Source: Chalciporus piperatus (taxonomy: Eukaryota > Basidiomycota > Agaricomycetes > Boletales > Boletaceae). From it: DNA of 64,000 nucleotides. Position 1 is the stretch's first letter. The number at the start of each line of letters is the position of its first letter. The notes below the pieces were generated by a model. The model was not told the DNA's origin and did not search any database. It saw only the letters and a program-made list of their open reading frames with translations. Location of the stretch: positions 310,001 to 374,000 of the forward strand of contig JBBPTG010000007.1 of assembly GCA_038093975.1 (NCBI GenBank), read 5' to 3'. Made by a program: the position numbers and the translations under genes. This document shows, piece after piece, positions 22,656-34,963 of this stretch.

Positions 22656-25600
22656 ATGGCTACCCGTGCAAAACCATCTGCACCTCCGACACGCGCTTCA
22701 TCGCGAACCAAGACACCCCCCGTTCCATCTCCCAGTCCACCCCCTGCGATCAAGGCAATCAAGGCAAAGGCTTCGACACGATCTACGGCAGCAGCAGGGA
22801 GCTCTACAACAAAGACAGCAGCTGCTCGGAGGCCTCTAGTAAACAGATCTAATCCCCCTGATGCAAAGCAAACTACAGCCAAGACTGCTGCAGTCAGCAA
22901 GACTCGGGTTGCAGCGGTCGCGTCTGTGGCGCACGAACCGATCATGGTACGCGTTGAGACTTGCTCAATGATAGCACCTGAATCACCTATGGCTAGGCAT
23001 ATCTTCGCATAAGACCTCACCTCGGTGATGATGAACCAACCTCACTTCCTTACTTGGACCCATTGTCCGAAACCGCGGTGAGGATGACAGATCCGTCCAC
23101 CGATGGACGTGGAAACTCTGCAATGTATCACCGAGCATCAGCGGCACCTCCTCCGTCGATATACAAGTTCTCTCACGTTTTCCCTTCATCTACTCAGCAG
23201 GAAGACTTCTTTACCAAGACGACACTCCCCCTAGTCAAGGATCTGCTTGATGGGCAGAATGGCCTGCTGTTCGCCTATGGGGTCACAAACTCCGGGAAAT
23301 CCTACACCATCCAGGGAGGCAATCAACCTGGGTCTGGGGGTATTCTGACAAGGACTTTGGACGTGATATTCAATAGCGTCGATAGTCTTCAAAGTGCCGG
23401 CAAGGTGAGCGGCTGCAGTATGCTTCACAGCAATCGTCTTACGGAAGATAGTATCGACCTGTCCGACTCTACGGAGTAGAGGAAGCTGATCCATCGGACT
23501 CAATCCCCCCGATGGACATTGATGTTCCAAGTGAACCAGCCCTGGCGGAAGTTTTGGCTGAACACATGGCTGCCTCCGATGACTCTGACCTTGGCGCAGA
23601 TCAGACCGTAGTCAAACTCGATCGAAACTACGAGTACTCCATCTGGATCTCTTGCGTAGAAGTATACAACGAAAAGGTCTACGATTTGCTTGCTTCCGTC
23701 AATGACGACCAAGACACGCCTGGGTTTTCGCGCAATACATCAAACCTTGCTGGGCAGGGTGGCAATGCAGTCCTTGTGACGAGAAAAGCGCTCGCTGTCA
23801 AACCTTCCCCGACATTCGACTCAGTGGATGACAATGGCACTGGGAATACAGGCAGATACATCTCCGGCCTTAGACAATTCCGCGTCACGGGTGCAGCGCA
23901 AGCAAAGGCTCTCGTCAGACTTGGGCAACTACACAGACGTGTGTTCGGGACTTTGGCCAACAGCCAAAGTAGCCGGAGTCACAGCTTGATTACCATCAAG
24001 GTCCTTAGGAATCATCGTGGTGATCGGGATGTAAGTTGAATGCTGCTTTCACAATTTCGCGATGCCCACGTCAAACTAGGATCCAAGCTCAGTGCAAATA
24101 TCTCGGCTGACCCTTGTTGATCTCGCCGGGTCGGAGCGGACGAAGCACACTCAGACTACCGGAGACCGACTCAAAGAGGCGGGCAATATCAATAAGTCTC
24201 TCATGGTCCTCGGACAATGCATGGAGGTATTTGCACTAGGGTGGTCTCCAAGAACGATGCATTGACGACGCTCGAAGGTTATGAGGTCCAACCAAAAGCG
24301 GCTTGCCCAAAGTCTCGCCGACCCAGGTCGGAGCGATACGAGAGACATGAAGAGAGCGTTCGCTGTGGTTCCCTTTAGGCACAGCAAGCTCACTGAAATT
24401 CTTATGGATTATTTCGCCGGCGACGGTAGAGTCGTGCGTTCTCCCCTATCAGATTGGGTCAAGCATTGAGCATCTTTGTCTCGAATAGGTCATGATCGTC
24501 AACGTTAATCCGTACGACACAGGGTTCGACGAGAACTCGCATGTTATGAAGTTCTCTGCATTAGCAAGAGAGGTAGCCACCGTGGTGAACAATGCACCTG
24601 TACCCCGAGTCCAAGCCAGTCCTACCAAACCTACCGCTAAACTGCCTACTGGGCCACCACCCCGTGCTACCACTAGAAAGGTGACGATATCGAGCGTTGG
24701 ACCGGGCAAGAAGCTCAGCTCAGCGCATCTCGAGGTACTGGAAGGTACGTGTTATTGTTTGGGTTGATTGACGCTTCATAACATCCATTGCAGAGGATGA
24801 AGAGTTCAATGACGATCAAGACGAGGATGATGACGACGAGCCGATCAATCCCTTGGTAGATGCTTTGTTTGATGAGGTCGAGGACCTCCGTCTGCGGGTA
24901 AGTGTCATCGGTTTTTACAGAGCATATATCGACGGCGGTATTTTCAGCTTTATGAAGCGGAAATGAGATGCGCCATTGTGGAGGCAGAGACTCGTGAGGA
25001 AGTCATGAAAGAGATGGAGGAGAGGATGCGTGCGGTAGAGCGAACTTATGCGCAAAGACTCATGAGCGAGGTACTCTTAGTCAAGTTCTGCACAGTACAA
25101 TCCGCTGACCAGAAAGCCAGGTTGAGCGTAACGAGCGAAAGATGGATGCGAAGATCGACATGCTGCACCAGGCTGGCTTGCTCGGGACTGCGAAGAAGCC
25201 AACGGAGGAGCCAACCTCGGAGAGCGAGATTGAAGAAGATAATATTGCGCAAGATGTATGTATCTTCTATTTCGTGGCGTGGTCTACCGACTAAGTTCCC
25301 TCAGCTCGAATCTGACGAGGACTCCGCTGACGAATATGCAACGGATCATGGGGTGCCATCCTCTCCTCTTGAAGGGAAATCTTTTGCGAGCGCCAAGTCC
25401 ATGGAACATCCTATCTCACAGCCAGCGAGAGACGTCTCAATTCTGGAGGAGGCTACGAACGATGTGATGTCAGAGAACATGCATGAAGACGAGGACGAGG
25501 GCAAAGCCAAAGCCAAAGACGACGACGACGACGACGAAACTGAGGAGGATATAGTGTTGTCGGCCAACGATGATGCATCGGAGCCAGACGATTATATTCC

Positions 25601-26058
25601 ACCTTCCGAGTCGGTTGCAAAGAAAGACAAGGATCGCAAGAAAGAACCTCCAGCAAGAGCTTCCAAGACAAGTGGAACCAAAAGATCGACTAGGTCCGTA
25701 TCGAAACTTGAGCGGGAGTTGAAGGGTTTGTCAGTAGCGGAAGACACCGTGCCCGAGGCGGACGAGTCTATCGTGATTCTACCAAACAGAAAACTCCGTC
25801 AGGCGAGGGTGGAAGCTGGAGGTCCTGGTGTGGAATATGTCCCCGGTAAGGGGGAGGTGGACCCCGTGAAGAAGAAGAAAAGGTGAGCCGATCGGGAGAG
25901 CAGCTAGTTTCTGAGAAGATTCTCAATCATGGTTCAGGCAGCTGGGCAAGAAGACTATCGTGACCGAAGAGGAGGTCGAAGAAGTGGTAGGATCTATGGA
26001 GAACCGAACGAGGGGTGAGAGCAAGAGGAATGTGAGGCGGATGGCGAGGACGAGTTGA
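22656..26058 (+). CDS. Kinesin-6 family motor protein (KIF20/Klp9-like)
   Basis: Plus-end-directed microtubule motor; kinesin-6 members act on the spindle midzone and in cytokinesis. An Ala/Ser/Thr/Lys-rich N-tail of about 90 residues precedes the motor. The motor opens [13 protein letters not shown]. The P-loop is [13 protein letters not shown], and the NSG variant is typical of kinesin-6. An expanded insert rich in Asp, Pro and Ser lies between the P-loop region and [12 protein letters not shown], also a kinesin-6 trait. Switch I is [11 protein letters not shown] and switch [17 protein letters not shown], then [15 protein letters not shown]. The tail has coiled-coil segments (about 24950-25150) and very acidic and basic low-complexity stretches (about 25490-25560). 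It ends [10 protein letters not shown] and stop at 26056-26058. An ATG at 22587 in the same frame is an alternative start. Confidence 0.9.
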
Positions 26059-26093
26059 AGGTGGTGTCCATAGATCATAGGTCATGTGACGAG

Positions 26094-26099
26094 ACGCGT
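26094..26099. promoter_or_regulatory. ACGCGT box (MCB-like) upstream of KNL1
   Basis: ACGCGT sits in the 159-bp gap between the kinesin-6 stop and the KNL1 ATG, 119 bp before the start. Role inferred from motif and position. Confidence 0.45.
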
Positions 26100-26217
26100 G
26101 AATGAATGTCACGTGCGCGTGTTATTGGTTTACAGGACGTTCGTTGTGCTACTTGCTGTGATCTGTTTGTGGACTGATTTTGCAGACTTTAGGCTTGGAT
26201 AGTTAACTCGCCTGGCG

Positions 26218-29200
26218 ATGACCGTAAACCGTGGCTCTCCCTCGAGGAGAAACTCATTTGCTGTGGCTAACAAGAGCCAAGCTCACCCTGGCCGTAAACG
26301 GAGGGCTCATTCTATTGCCCCTGGTGATAATCTCAGTCCTGCGGCGAAAGCCCGTCGATCTCTGGTGTGTGTTCAAAGTATATATCCTTGTCTTACGACC
26401 GACATGTCCCAGGCTCCCAGAAAGAGCATTCTTAAAGCTGCGACCTATGTCCCCGATGAGGATGATGCAACACAGTCCATGGAGATCACACGCGACTACA
26501 ACGACAATCTTACTCGCAAGTCTCTAGCCAGGCGTGTCAGCTTTGCCAATCATGCCCATGTTCGCCTCTTCGAAGTACCAGACCAAAACACAAATAGCAC
26601 AGCTTCCCCACGATCCTCCCCTGCCGCCGAGCCAGAAATCGACAGCCCCAGAGCAGCGAACGATGAAAACGCGTATCCAGGCGCACACAAACTACGCCGA
26701 CGCAGTTCCACACGTCGATCAATAGCCTTCAGCGAGGGTGGCGGAGAAGAGTCAATGGATATGGATTCTGACGACACTGGCTTTTCTCCGGCTGCATTCC
26801 TGAGAGCAGGGAATTCGGGATTAATGGATGAAATGTTCAATGACATGGATGGTCTGTCCGACGGCTTTGACGGCGATGATATGGACGTGACTGAAGTCAT
26901 TCCCCGAAATATCGTACGGAAACGGTCCCTATCCTTGGGCGGACCACGTCAACCACTTGCCAACCTCACCATCCCTCAGTTAGCTGCAGAAGTCGACGAT
27001 GACCAGCAAGACCCGCCCAACGAAAATTCATTTGTTGAAGAGGACTCCGCGCAGTCCCAATCTTTCACCTCGGAAGGGGATGTCTCTCAGCCAATGGAGT
27101 TCACGGTTCCTCTCATTCGACCACCTGCGCCTCCAAGCGAGGAATGGCTAGCGCTTCGCTCTGCCACACACTCGGGAGACACGCCATACGTTCCATCGTC
27201 GGATGAAAACGATGAGGGTGGTGATGTAGAAGAGATGGAACTCACCGCCGCCGTCTCAAGGTTACAGGCCGCTCGCGTCTCTCTTGGCCTCGACGGTGCG
27301 GATGGTGAAGTAGGACATGACAGCTTTACAAGCAGTGAAGACAGCTTCATGGACGAAGATATGAACGGCGAAGACGGAAATCACACTGTCAATGTCACCC
27401 AACTCATGAAACGCGCCAGCATCGGACCAAGTGCAGATTCCACAACGGTCTCTAGCAGCCAAGAACAACCGAGGGAGGATGTGATTAATAACGCAATACC
27501 CGATTTGCCCTCCCCCGGTCCTGCAGACTCGCCAGGCATTTATCCCTCAATCCCCGAGTCACCTCCACCCGCATTATCTCCTGATGCCCCACAAACCCTG
27601 TACCCAGAAATACCCAGCGCCGGTGACCACATCCCTCCTACCCCAGCACCAGCCGATCCTGCGCCGCAACCTCTCCTAGATAGACCGCCTGTTTTCAATG
27701 CACCTCAGTCTACTGCTCCCCAGTCGCAAGCTTCTACAGCTGAACCTCCTCCACAATCCACATCGTTCCCGAAAGCCTTAACTTTCTCCTTCACGCCGAA
27801 ACATACCACCCCTGCATCCCCCGTCCGTTCTCGTCTGCCTTCCCCGTCGAAGCCACGTGCCTCACCAGCCAAGTTCTCCGCAGCATTTGCCCCGCCTGCT
27901 GCCCGCCCGTCTCCGAAGAAGAGACTCAACGATGCTACGGACACTCCGGACGCCCGACCGAGCCCGGTGAAAAGGCTCGCTGGCATGGATAGACTATCAC
28001 TTACTCCGGGTCGTGGTACGGGTGCTGTTCGAGTCTTATTATCTCCGGCTACGCTCTCGCCCCTCAGAATGGCTGCCGTTCAGGCAGGAGGTCTTGGGGA
28101 ACAATCAGCTCTCGGAACAAGCAGGCGCCCTTCACTTGGTTTCCGTCGACCATCGGGTTACTTTGCGCAACGAAAGAGTGTCGGAGCAAATGCAGGGTTA
28201 CCCACTCCTGATGTTGCATCGCCTGCCAAGAAAGCAACAAGTTCGCTTGCAAGGAAGAGCGTCGGGTTTGCCGTAGACCCTGATGACAGATCATGGTTAA
28301 GGAGAGCTAGTCGTTCACCGGAAAAGACTAGTGATCCAAATCAGCGTTCCGAGACCACCCAGGGGTGGACCGGCCGAAATTCCCCTGTCCCTCGCGACCG
28401 AGCACCGACTCCGTCTCGCACATCCCCTCTTCGCAGGAACATCGTGCCTACGCCCGACGAAGAGGATCCAGTCGATGATCAGAATGCAAACCCGTATGAG
28501 GATGACAACCCTGCAGAACAATGGAGAGACCAGGTCGAAGATGCGGATCTAGGGGAAGACCAGGGTCCTGAAATATCTATCGAGCAGTTCTTCGAGATGA
28601 CAGGTATTCGATTCATGGACGACATTGCCGCACCTCGTCGTTCGATCGTTCATCCATCCGCTTTGCGTCCCTCAAGAAGGGCATCGACGGAAGCGCAGAT
28701 ACCCCTCTCGGAATACGCGGTCGCTATGGCTGTGAACGTTCCTCAACTTGAACTCTACTCACACGTTGCCAAGGACTTGCAAGCAGGAATCGAACGTATC
28801 AAGGAGATTCACAACGAGGCTGAAGAGGAAGCTCAGAAAGCGACGCCTCCACTCTTTCAGGAGTTTGTTACCACCGACGAAAGCGGGCAGGCAGAGTTGC
28901 TGCATCAGCTCAAGCTGATCAAGGTACACAATCACGCGCAAGCCAAGTCAGAGTGGTATGATTGGAAGTTGCAGTGGGTGGAGCAGCTGTACCAGAAAGC
29001 GGACGAGGGTTTCAAGAAGCTGGAAACGGTAGGCGGTTTAGCACTTAATCCTCAAAGGTGATCTCACATGTTGCTCAGGATGCCAGAGCCCTTGAAGGGA
29101 TCATACGGCAAGCGCAGGACATGGTGCCTGGTTTACAGCAGGAGTTTGATGAACTCATGGCGGAGCTAGAGAAGGAAAAGGCTGAGGTAGCCGAGCTGGA

Positions 29201-30266
29201 AGGATGCGACCAGAATTACTTGAACGAGCTCAAAGCTACAATAGCTGAACAAAGGTGGGTCTTTGATATTTGGAAGTGCTGTGGCGATTTCTAATGACCA
29301 ACAAGTGTGGAGCTCGACACCTTTAACGCGGACGTCGAGGAAGCAAAGGCGAAGCTCGATCGTCTGCAGGAGAAGTTCAATGAAGCCGAGTCGCAGAAGA
29401 AGGAGGTTATCTCGGTTATCGACGACGCTGAACGCCGCATCCATGTACAGAAGACTAGCACGCGTACCGAGATTTTCCAACTCAAAGGTAAGGTGTAATC
29501 CTCCCTGGCGTCACCAAAATGCTCAGTCTTTACGCAGATGAGCTAGAAGCTCTCCAAAACCTACATATGTGGAGAGTGACCAAGATTCTCCCGGGGTCGT
29601 TTGAATTTTCATATGCATCAAGCTATTGTGTCTCGATTCCTTGCATAAAGTTTCGTCCAGCCGTTGCAGATATCCAGATTCGACGAGCAGAGCACGCCAA
29701 GATGAAGTACAAAGAAGCTTTTCCGGTTCTGAGCGCGTTGGTCCTACGAACGGCGAAGCAACTGGTCAGTCAACCCGAAGATCAAGCTATTCGCCAGGTA
29801 AGAAAACTTTATTGAACGACGATCTCGCGGCTGATCATCACCATCACGGGTAGATCGTCCAACGTCTTGGGGATTATTGGTCGTCTTGCGCACAACTCCA
29901 GACTCAGCTCAAGCTCGTCGCTATCAAGTACCCCCTTTCCATCCAGGAGACCCCTTCAGGCTTCTCTGCCACTGCGACAATCCTGTTTCCGAGCGTCAAA
30001 GCCAAAGCGCTGATATCATTCATATTCGATACCCCAGTTTATTCTTCCTGGCCGATGCTGATCCAATCCGCACGTTGCGATGTGCGGGTTGTATACGGAC
30101 CTATCGAGTGAGTGCAATCGTTGACGCGTTCCTCTACCCACTAAACCTTCCCAGTCGAGATACCATCCTGAAAGCTGTATCTTCACGCTTACAACAGGCT
30201 ACTCCCGTTAATAACCATGCGTGCTTGCTGGACACTTGCATGGAGGCGGCGGATTGCTATGTATAG
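26218..30266 (+). CDS. SPC105: Kinetochore scaffold Spc105/Spc7/KNL1
   Basis: Outer-kinetochore scaffold of the KMN network that recruits the spindle-checkpoint proteins Bub1/Bub3 and the phosphatase PP1. The N-terminus has PRKSILK and the PP1-docking motif RRVSFA (about 26530). MELT-type motifs follow: SMEIT (about 26479), DMDVT (about 26884), PMEFT (about 27094) and EMELT (about 27238). A long Pro/Ser-rich region follows to about 28500. The conserved Spc7 domain begins at PEISIEQFFEMTGIRFMDDI. Heptad-rich coiled coils span about 28750-29500, and an RWD-like C-terminal part ends at 30266. A 48-nt intron (26365-26412, GTGTGT...CCCAG) is a multiple of three and stays open, so a naive translation would wrongly keep it. 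Further introns lie near 29030, 29255, 29490, 29560-29660, 29800 and 30105. It is co-directional with the kinesin-6 gene. Confidence 0.92.
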
Positions 30267-30507
30267 GCCAACCTTGTATTCTTATCTTTATTGTAATCGT
30301 CAAGATTCGTAATTTGATTCTGGATAATATACTTCGTACAATGTCATTACAGAGGACATGGCTAGAGAGGTGGACATGACTAAACATGCATGGGGCTGGG
30401 TATCCAGTGAGTGGATCCGCAAGACATAAATGGGTCGTGAATGTAACCTAAAGTGAGACGGATGAGATGTGTGAGACAGAACTGCACAAGTGAAGGACTC
30501 ACATGAA

Positions 30508-32649
30508 TCAGGCACGTAGGGCTTGCACCCGCTCCCGGCTGTGATCCAGCACAACCAAGAAGACGTTTAACATCTCACGAGCGGCTCGCAAGTTATTCCT
30601 CTCATCGATAGCCTGGTCTTTCACTGAAGACCACAAACAGGCAGCTTCCTTGGCGGCACACGATGCCTCCATGCCCTTATGCAAGTTGGCAAGCATGGCA
30701 TCCCACGATGAGCGAGCCGCCTGGTGACCTTGCTCAAAGCCCTTCTTTGCAGCGTGCTCGCATCGGGTTTCTGCTTGGCTCAGTTCATCCTGCAGCGACG
30801 CTGTGAACGCAGCTCGTTCCTCATCCACTCGTTCTCTCGCCACCACGTTGGCATGTAGTTGTTGCTCGAGGAATGAGATTTGGTTGGCAAGCTCCTCCGT
30901 CTCCCTGATGCGACACTGCTTTGCAGCGTGAAGCTGGTCCTCGAGCTCCTGCAAACGCGAAAGCCTTTCTTTCGCAAGGTTTTCCGCCTGTGCAATTTGC
31001 AGACGGAGAAGGGTGGCAGTACCATCTGCATACGGCGGGTATTCAATCGAGGTCTCAAAGACGGTGGTAAGGTGATGGATCGCAGGAGAAGGCGTGACGT
31101 CCGGGAGAAGAATTTGCGAGATCGAACCGTAGCCAGCAGGAGAAGGTAATGCAGATAGATTGGGTGTCTCCGGGACATCCAGACCAAGGATGCTCACGCT
31201 CGGCGAGGGACCGCCCGGTGTGAAAGGAGCCGGGATATCTGCCAGTCTGCTCTCCAGTTCCTCACGTGCGAGGGTATGAGAGTCCTCGGCTGCCATTTGC
31301 TCCCATGAGAATATCGAACCACGAGTCTGATCATTATTACGACCTTTAGGTCTCAGTGCCGGAGAGCTCTCTGACGTAGGAGGTAAGGGGGACAAATACG
31401 AAAGGTTGGCTCGAGTTGGGAGGAAACTGGATGGTCGCGAGGGTGTGTGGAGCTCTGAATCATTGGGCTGATACTTCGTTGTCTGGATTCTCGGAATTGC
31501 AGGAGTCGGGGCTGCAAGAGATGCTACTGGGGCAAGGAGGAGTTCGACATCATCAACTTCCACACTGTCCTCACTATCCCCTTCATCAAGCCGTGGAGGT
31601 TTCACGGGAGAGTCCTTCCCGTTACCGCCAAGACTGATGACGGAAGTTTGTCGCGAATGACGGGCAAGTGGTGACTCGGGGGGTTGGCGTCCTGTGGCTC
31701 TCGATGCGTTGGGAGTTTGACTGTTTGAACGTCCAAAACCAAACGGGTTCCTGAGAGAGGCCGAGTTCAAGGGTGAGGGCTGAGAAGAGCTGCAAGAGGA
31801 AGCAGAAGAGGGAGGTCGCGTGGTCGGAATTCGCGAGGGAGACGACGTTGCGGTAGTTTTGACTGTTTTGGATGGCCTCGCAGATCCCGCACGTGCTGGA
31901 GAGCCAGAGTTTGCGGGGGAAGATCGGATCGTCTTGGATTTGGTAGGTGTGGAAGGGGCAGTCGGGCTGGGAAGGCTGACCTTGACCGCCAATGTTCTGT
32001 GTGGCAATGGGCTGATGGGACGGTCACCCTTGCCCTCAGTTGACCGAATGGCACCTTTGCTTTTCGGTGAATCTTTTAGGTCACCGTCATCTTCTTCCGA
32101 GGTACTGAAGCGTCTGCGAGTCCCCACACGGACAGGGGAGAGAGGTTTCTTAGTCGACTCAACGATGACCGACTTGGGCCGATACTTTGGCAGAGCGGAA
32201 GAGATGGTAACAGAGCCGTTCGCGTTCCTTGGACGCAATGTGGAGCGCCTTGATGGAGTGGGAGGCTGAGGGTCGGTGCATTTCACACCGAGCTCGTCTG
32301 CAACAATCGGAGCGTGTCTGAGAAGAGACGAGTGTCTCCTGCTGTTGCGAGTGGTTATGGTTTTATTGGAGGGGTCATCCTCCTTTCCATGGGGTGGAGT
32401 GGGTGGCTTTGGTTTCTGGGAGAGACTCGCGTGAGGGATCGCGGTGCTGGTCATGAGACTGAGACGGCGCGTCGACGAGTCCTTTGGTTTGTCCTTTGAT
32501 TTCTTGAGAGCGCTGTCGCGGGGCTCCTTGTTGATCACGTCTGCGAGAGCCTTGCTGACAGAGGTGAAATTGAGGGATTGACGAAGGGAGGAGCGTGTCG
32601 AACTTGGTTTGGGTGGCCGAGAAGTCTTGGTGGAGGGTTCTGAAGACAT
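30508..32649 (-). CDS. Unrecognised disordered protein with C-terminal coiled coil (713 aa)
   Basis: One intron-free frame of 713 codons, unusual for this window. Residues 1 to about 490 are low-complexity and rich in Ser, Pro, Arg and Lys. They contain many SP/TP and RR[ST]S-type sites (for example STRRLSLM, TRRRFSTSEEDD), suggesting heavy phosphorylation. A short acidic patch (EGDSEDSVEVDDVELLLAP) lies near residue 370. From about residue 540 to the end it is helical with heptad character (ATLLRLQIAQAENLAKERLS, LEDQLHAAKQ, ISFLEQQLHANVVARERVD). I do not recognise the family. It is convergent with KNL1, so a cytoskeletal or mitotic role is conceivable, but this is only context. Confidence 0.75.
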   Translation of the reverse strand: MSSEPSTKTSRPPKPSSTRSSLRQSLNFTSVSKALADVINKEPRDSALKKSKDKPKDSSTRRLSLMTSTAIPHASLSQKPKPPTPPHGKEDDPSNKTITTRNSRRHSSLLRHAPIVADELGVKCTDPQPPTPSRRSTLRPRNANGSVTISSALPKYRPKSVIVESTKKPLSPVRVGTRRRFSTSEEDDGDLKDSPKSKGAIRSTEGKGDRPISPLPHRTLAVKVSLPSPTAPSTPTKSKTIRSSPANSGSPARAGSARPSKTVKTTATSSPSRIPTTRPPSSASSCSSSQPSPLNSASLRNPFGFGRSNSQTPNASRATGRQPPESPLARHSRQTSVISLGGNGKDSPVKPPRLDEGDSEDSVEVDDVELLLAPVASLAAPTPAIPRIQTTKYQPNDSELHTPSRPSSFLPTRANLSYLSPLPPTSESSPALRPKGRNNDQTRGSIFSWEQMAAEDSHTLAREELESRLADIPAPFTPGGPSPSVSILGLDVPETPNLSALPSPAGYGSISQILLPDVTPSPAIHHLTTVFETSIEYPPYADGTATLLRLQIAQAENLAKERLSRLQELEDQLHAAKQCRIRETEELANQISFLEQQLHANVVARERVDEERAAFTASLQDELSQAETRCEHAAKKGFEQGHQAARSSWDAMLANLHKGMEASCAAKEAACLWSSVKDQAIDERNNLRAAREMLNVFLVVLDHSRERVQALRA

Positions 32650-32840
32650 GAGGATAGATGCACTGTGAACGTTTCCAGGCAGAATTAGGATGCGTAAAGG
32701 ACGTAGATAGCGTGTAGATGCGGATCGACTGTTCCAGCCAGCGTGCAGTCTGGTCCTTCGTCGCGGTCGTCAAGTTTGAAAACCAACCAAACCGGGTCAG
32801 TGGCGTCGCCTAGCGTTGCTCTATTTGTACACTAGTCAGT

Positions 32841-34642
32841 TCACCACATAAATCTACCTACACCTTCACGCTCCATGTACAAGAACACATAAACCGTCGC
32901 AAAGTTTATCGCACCATACCACAAGCCTTCAACCACCTTCCCCACAGCACTCACGTCCACCACCTGAGCCCGTAAGAGGACATATGGAACCAAGAAATAA
33001 CGAGGTTCTAAGAGCGGTGTAGGAAGCAAAATTGGAACGATCGCAAGCGGCAGGACGAGGGTCTGCAGCAATGTCTGATCAACACCTGGTGCATGACGTT
33101 TAGGGTCAATTCATAACTTCATCGAGAGACAGGTGACCGCACCAACACGCAGCCACCACGCCCACGCGCAGGCTTGATATCCGGGTATGAACAGGTACGG
33201 TGAAATCGGGTGCAACATGAACACCCGACGCCATACGTAGAAGGTATAGTGGCGATTATCAGAAAGCAAAAATGGATGATGAATCCTACCAAGTGTCATT
33301 CATCGTTTCCTCGGATGTGGTGATAGAAGATAGCTCCTCACTCACGTGAACTCGTGTACAGTATATGCCATGAATGCCGAAAGCAAGGCAGTGAATGCAG
33401 CTCTCCTGCCCCATTATCAGCACCTTCTATCAATCTTATCGACCGGGGACGGACCTTTTAGTCCCAAACATGCGGTGAGCAACTTCTCTTGCAAGCTTCA
33501 CTGGGCCACCGTGACCAAATGCGACTGCAGGCCACCCCATCAACGTTGCGAACGCGATAAAATAGTACAACTGGGGAACGTGCAACACGGGGATGTGGTT
33601 AGACTTGTCGCCTACAACAGGCAAGTGCTTGTCAGATTCATGAACGGAGTAAGATTGCGCCCGAGATCCTACCTAGCACGATGCCACCATTCCAGAACAC
33701 GAATGCCCCGAACAGGACTAACACAAGCATGTAAGGCACGGACGGAATAATCAACTCTGGCAATGCGGCCGGTACACTGACGATCGTTTTCCGAAGGTCC
33801 CCTGAAAGTGCAAGTAAGCGGTATAGACAAGAACACTGACCATCCCCCTTACCTGGGCCAGCAGAGAGCGCAGGAGGATCATGTAACAACGCATCTCCGC
33901 GTCTGAACCGTAGGCGCATAAGTTGGCTTACGGCGAATGCATACAACACCCATATGACATTCGTTTGACGGTAAAGACAACTGATCAAGCCTAACTGTGG
34001 GGATTGAGAACGACGCCCGCGACTCGTTGGGCATACGCACCAATGCTGCAGACCAGTGCCATTGTTCCGTTGCGCATATGAATGTCAGCAGGACTGAGAC
34101 GAGACTGGGGACTTCGGTGTAATAGAGGAATCCGTAGAACCAAGCAATTGGAAATGTAGATACAATGAGTGCTTCAACAGTTGGTGCAAGCAATGGGGGT
34201 GGCCGGCAACGTTGGTGAAACGCGAAAAGCCGTGTAAGGAAGAGTGGAAGGGTTGTTAGGGTGAGGGTTACCGTAAGTCGCAGCAATGCCATGTTGCAGC
34301 GAAACATGAATAAACGGTGGAACAGAATACTCATGATGTACCTGCACCCGCCGGTCTGTTAGACTCCTACTGCCCATCGGAAGAAAGGCTACATACAGTC
34401 CGGGTGGTGTGGTGATTTTTGGGTCCCAGGTCGTCCACTCGCCTCTACAGTATGCCTGTGCTTGCGGAACATGGAAAGGTTCATCCTGCGAGATAGCAAG
34501 AAGCACGTCAGTCCGATATCCTCCTCTGCAAACGATACCCATTGACCATGTACGGTTCGGTAACTTGATTGTTGAACTCTCTCAGCAAGGACACGGCAAC
34601 ACCACAGTAGGCAAGGAAGAGTATGCTTGTGTTCGACGGCAT
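32841..34642 (-). CDS. ALG10: Dolichyl-P-Glc alpha-1,2-glucosyltransferase Alg10
   Basis: ER multi-pass enzyme adding the terminal alpha-1,2-glucose to the lipid-linked N-glycan precursor Glc2Man9GlcNAc2. Exon 1 (start 34642) reads [20 protein letters not shown] and ends EPYM. The intron is followed by [17 protein letters not shown], giving the Alg10 hallmark [14 protein letters not shown]. Further blocks are [88 protein letters not shown] and the end [18 protein letters not shown]...GVGRFMW. The RQTN and [10 protein letters not shown] blocks are strongly diagnostic. The first intron has an off-consensus GTCAAT donor. At least six introns are inferred. Confidence 0.92.
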
Positions 34643-34963
34643 TGCTGGAGCAAACGTTGACGGTCAGGCCTCGCCCAGTCACCTGTAGTATGTAGTGAGT
34701 AGTATGAAGAGCTAATGATGAGTGACGCGAATGTCAATTCGGATCAAATTCGGATGATACGTATACACCGGCGCCGAAAACAATGTTGCCCTTCCACCAA
34801 CACCAGACATTTGGGTACGACTTATATGACACTGTTCCGTGTTCTGACTCGTGGATAGTAGATACAGATTGACAAGGGCCAGCAAGCTTGTCACGACACG
34901 ACTTCTGCAAATCTGTGCATTTATCACAACTACCACTGGCACATCAACTGTCCTATGTCCAGA
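34643..34963. other. Intergenic region, about 320 bp
   Basis: Between ALG10 and the dioxygenase gene, both on the minus strand. It holds the ALG10 upstream region and the dioxygenase 3' region. No gene or repeat is supported. Confidence 0.4.
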
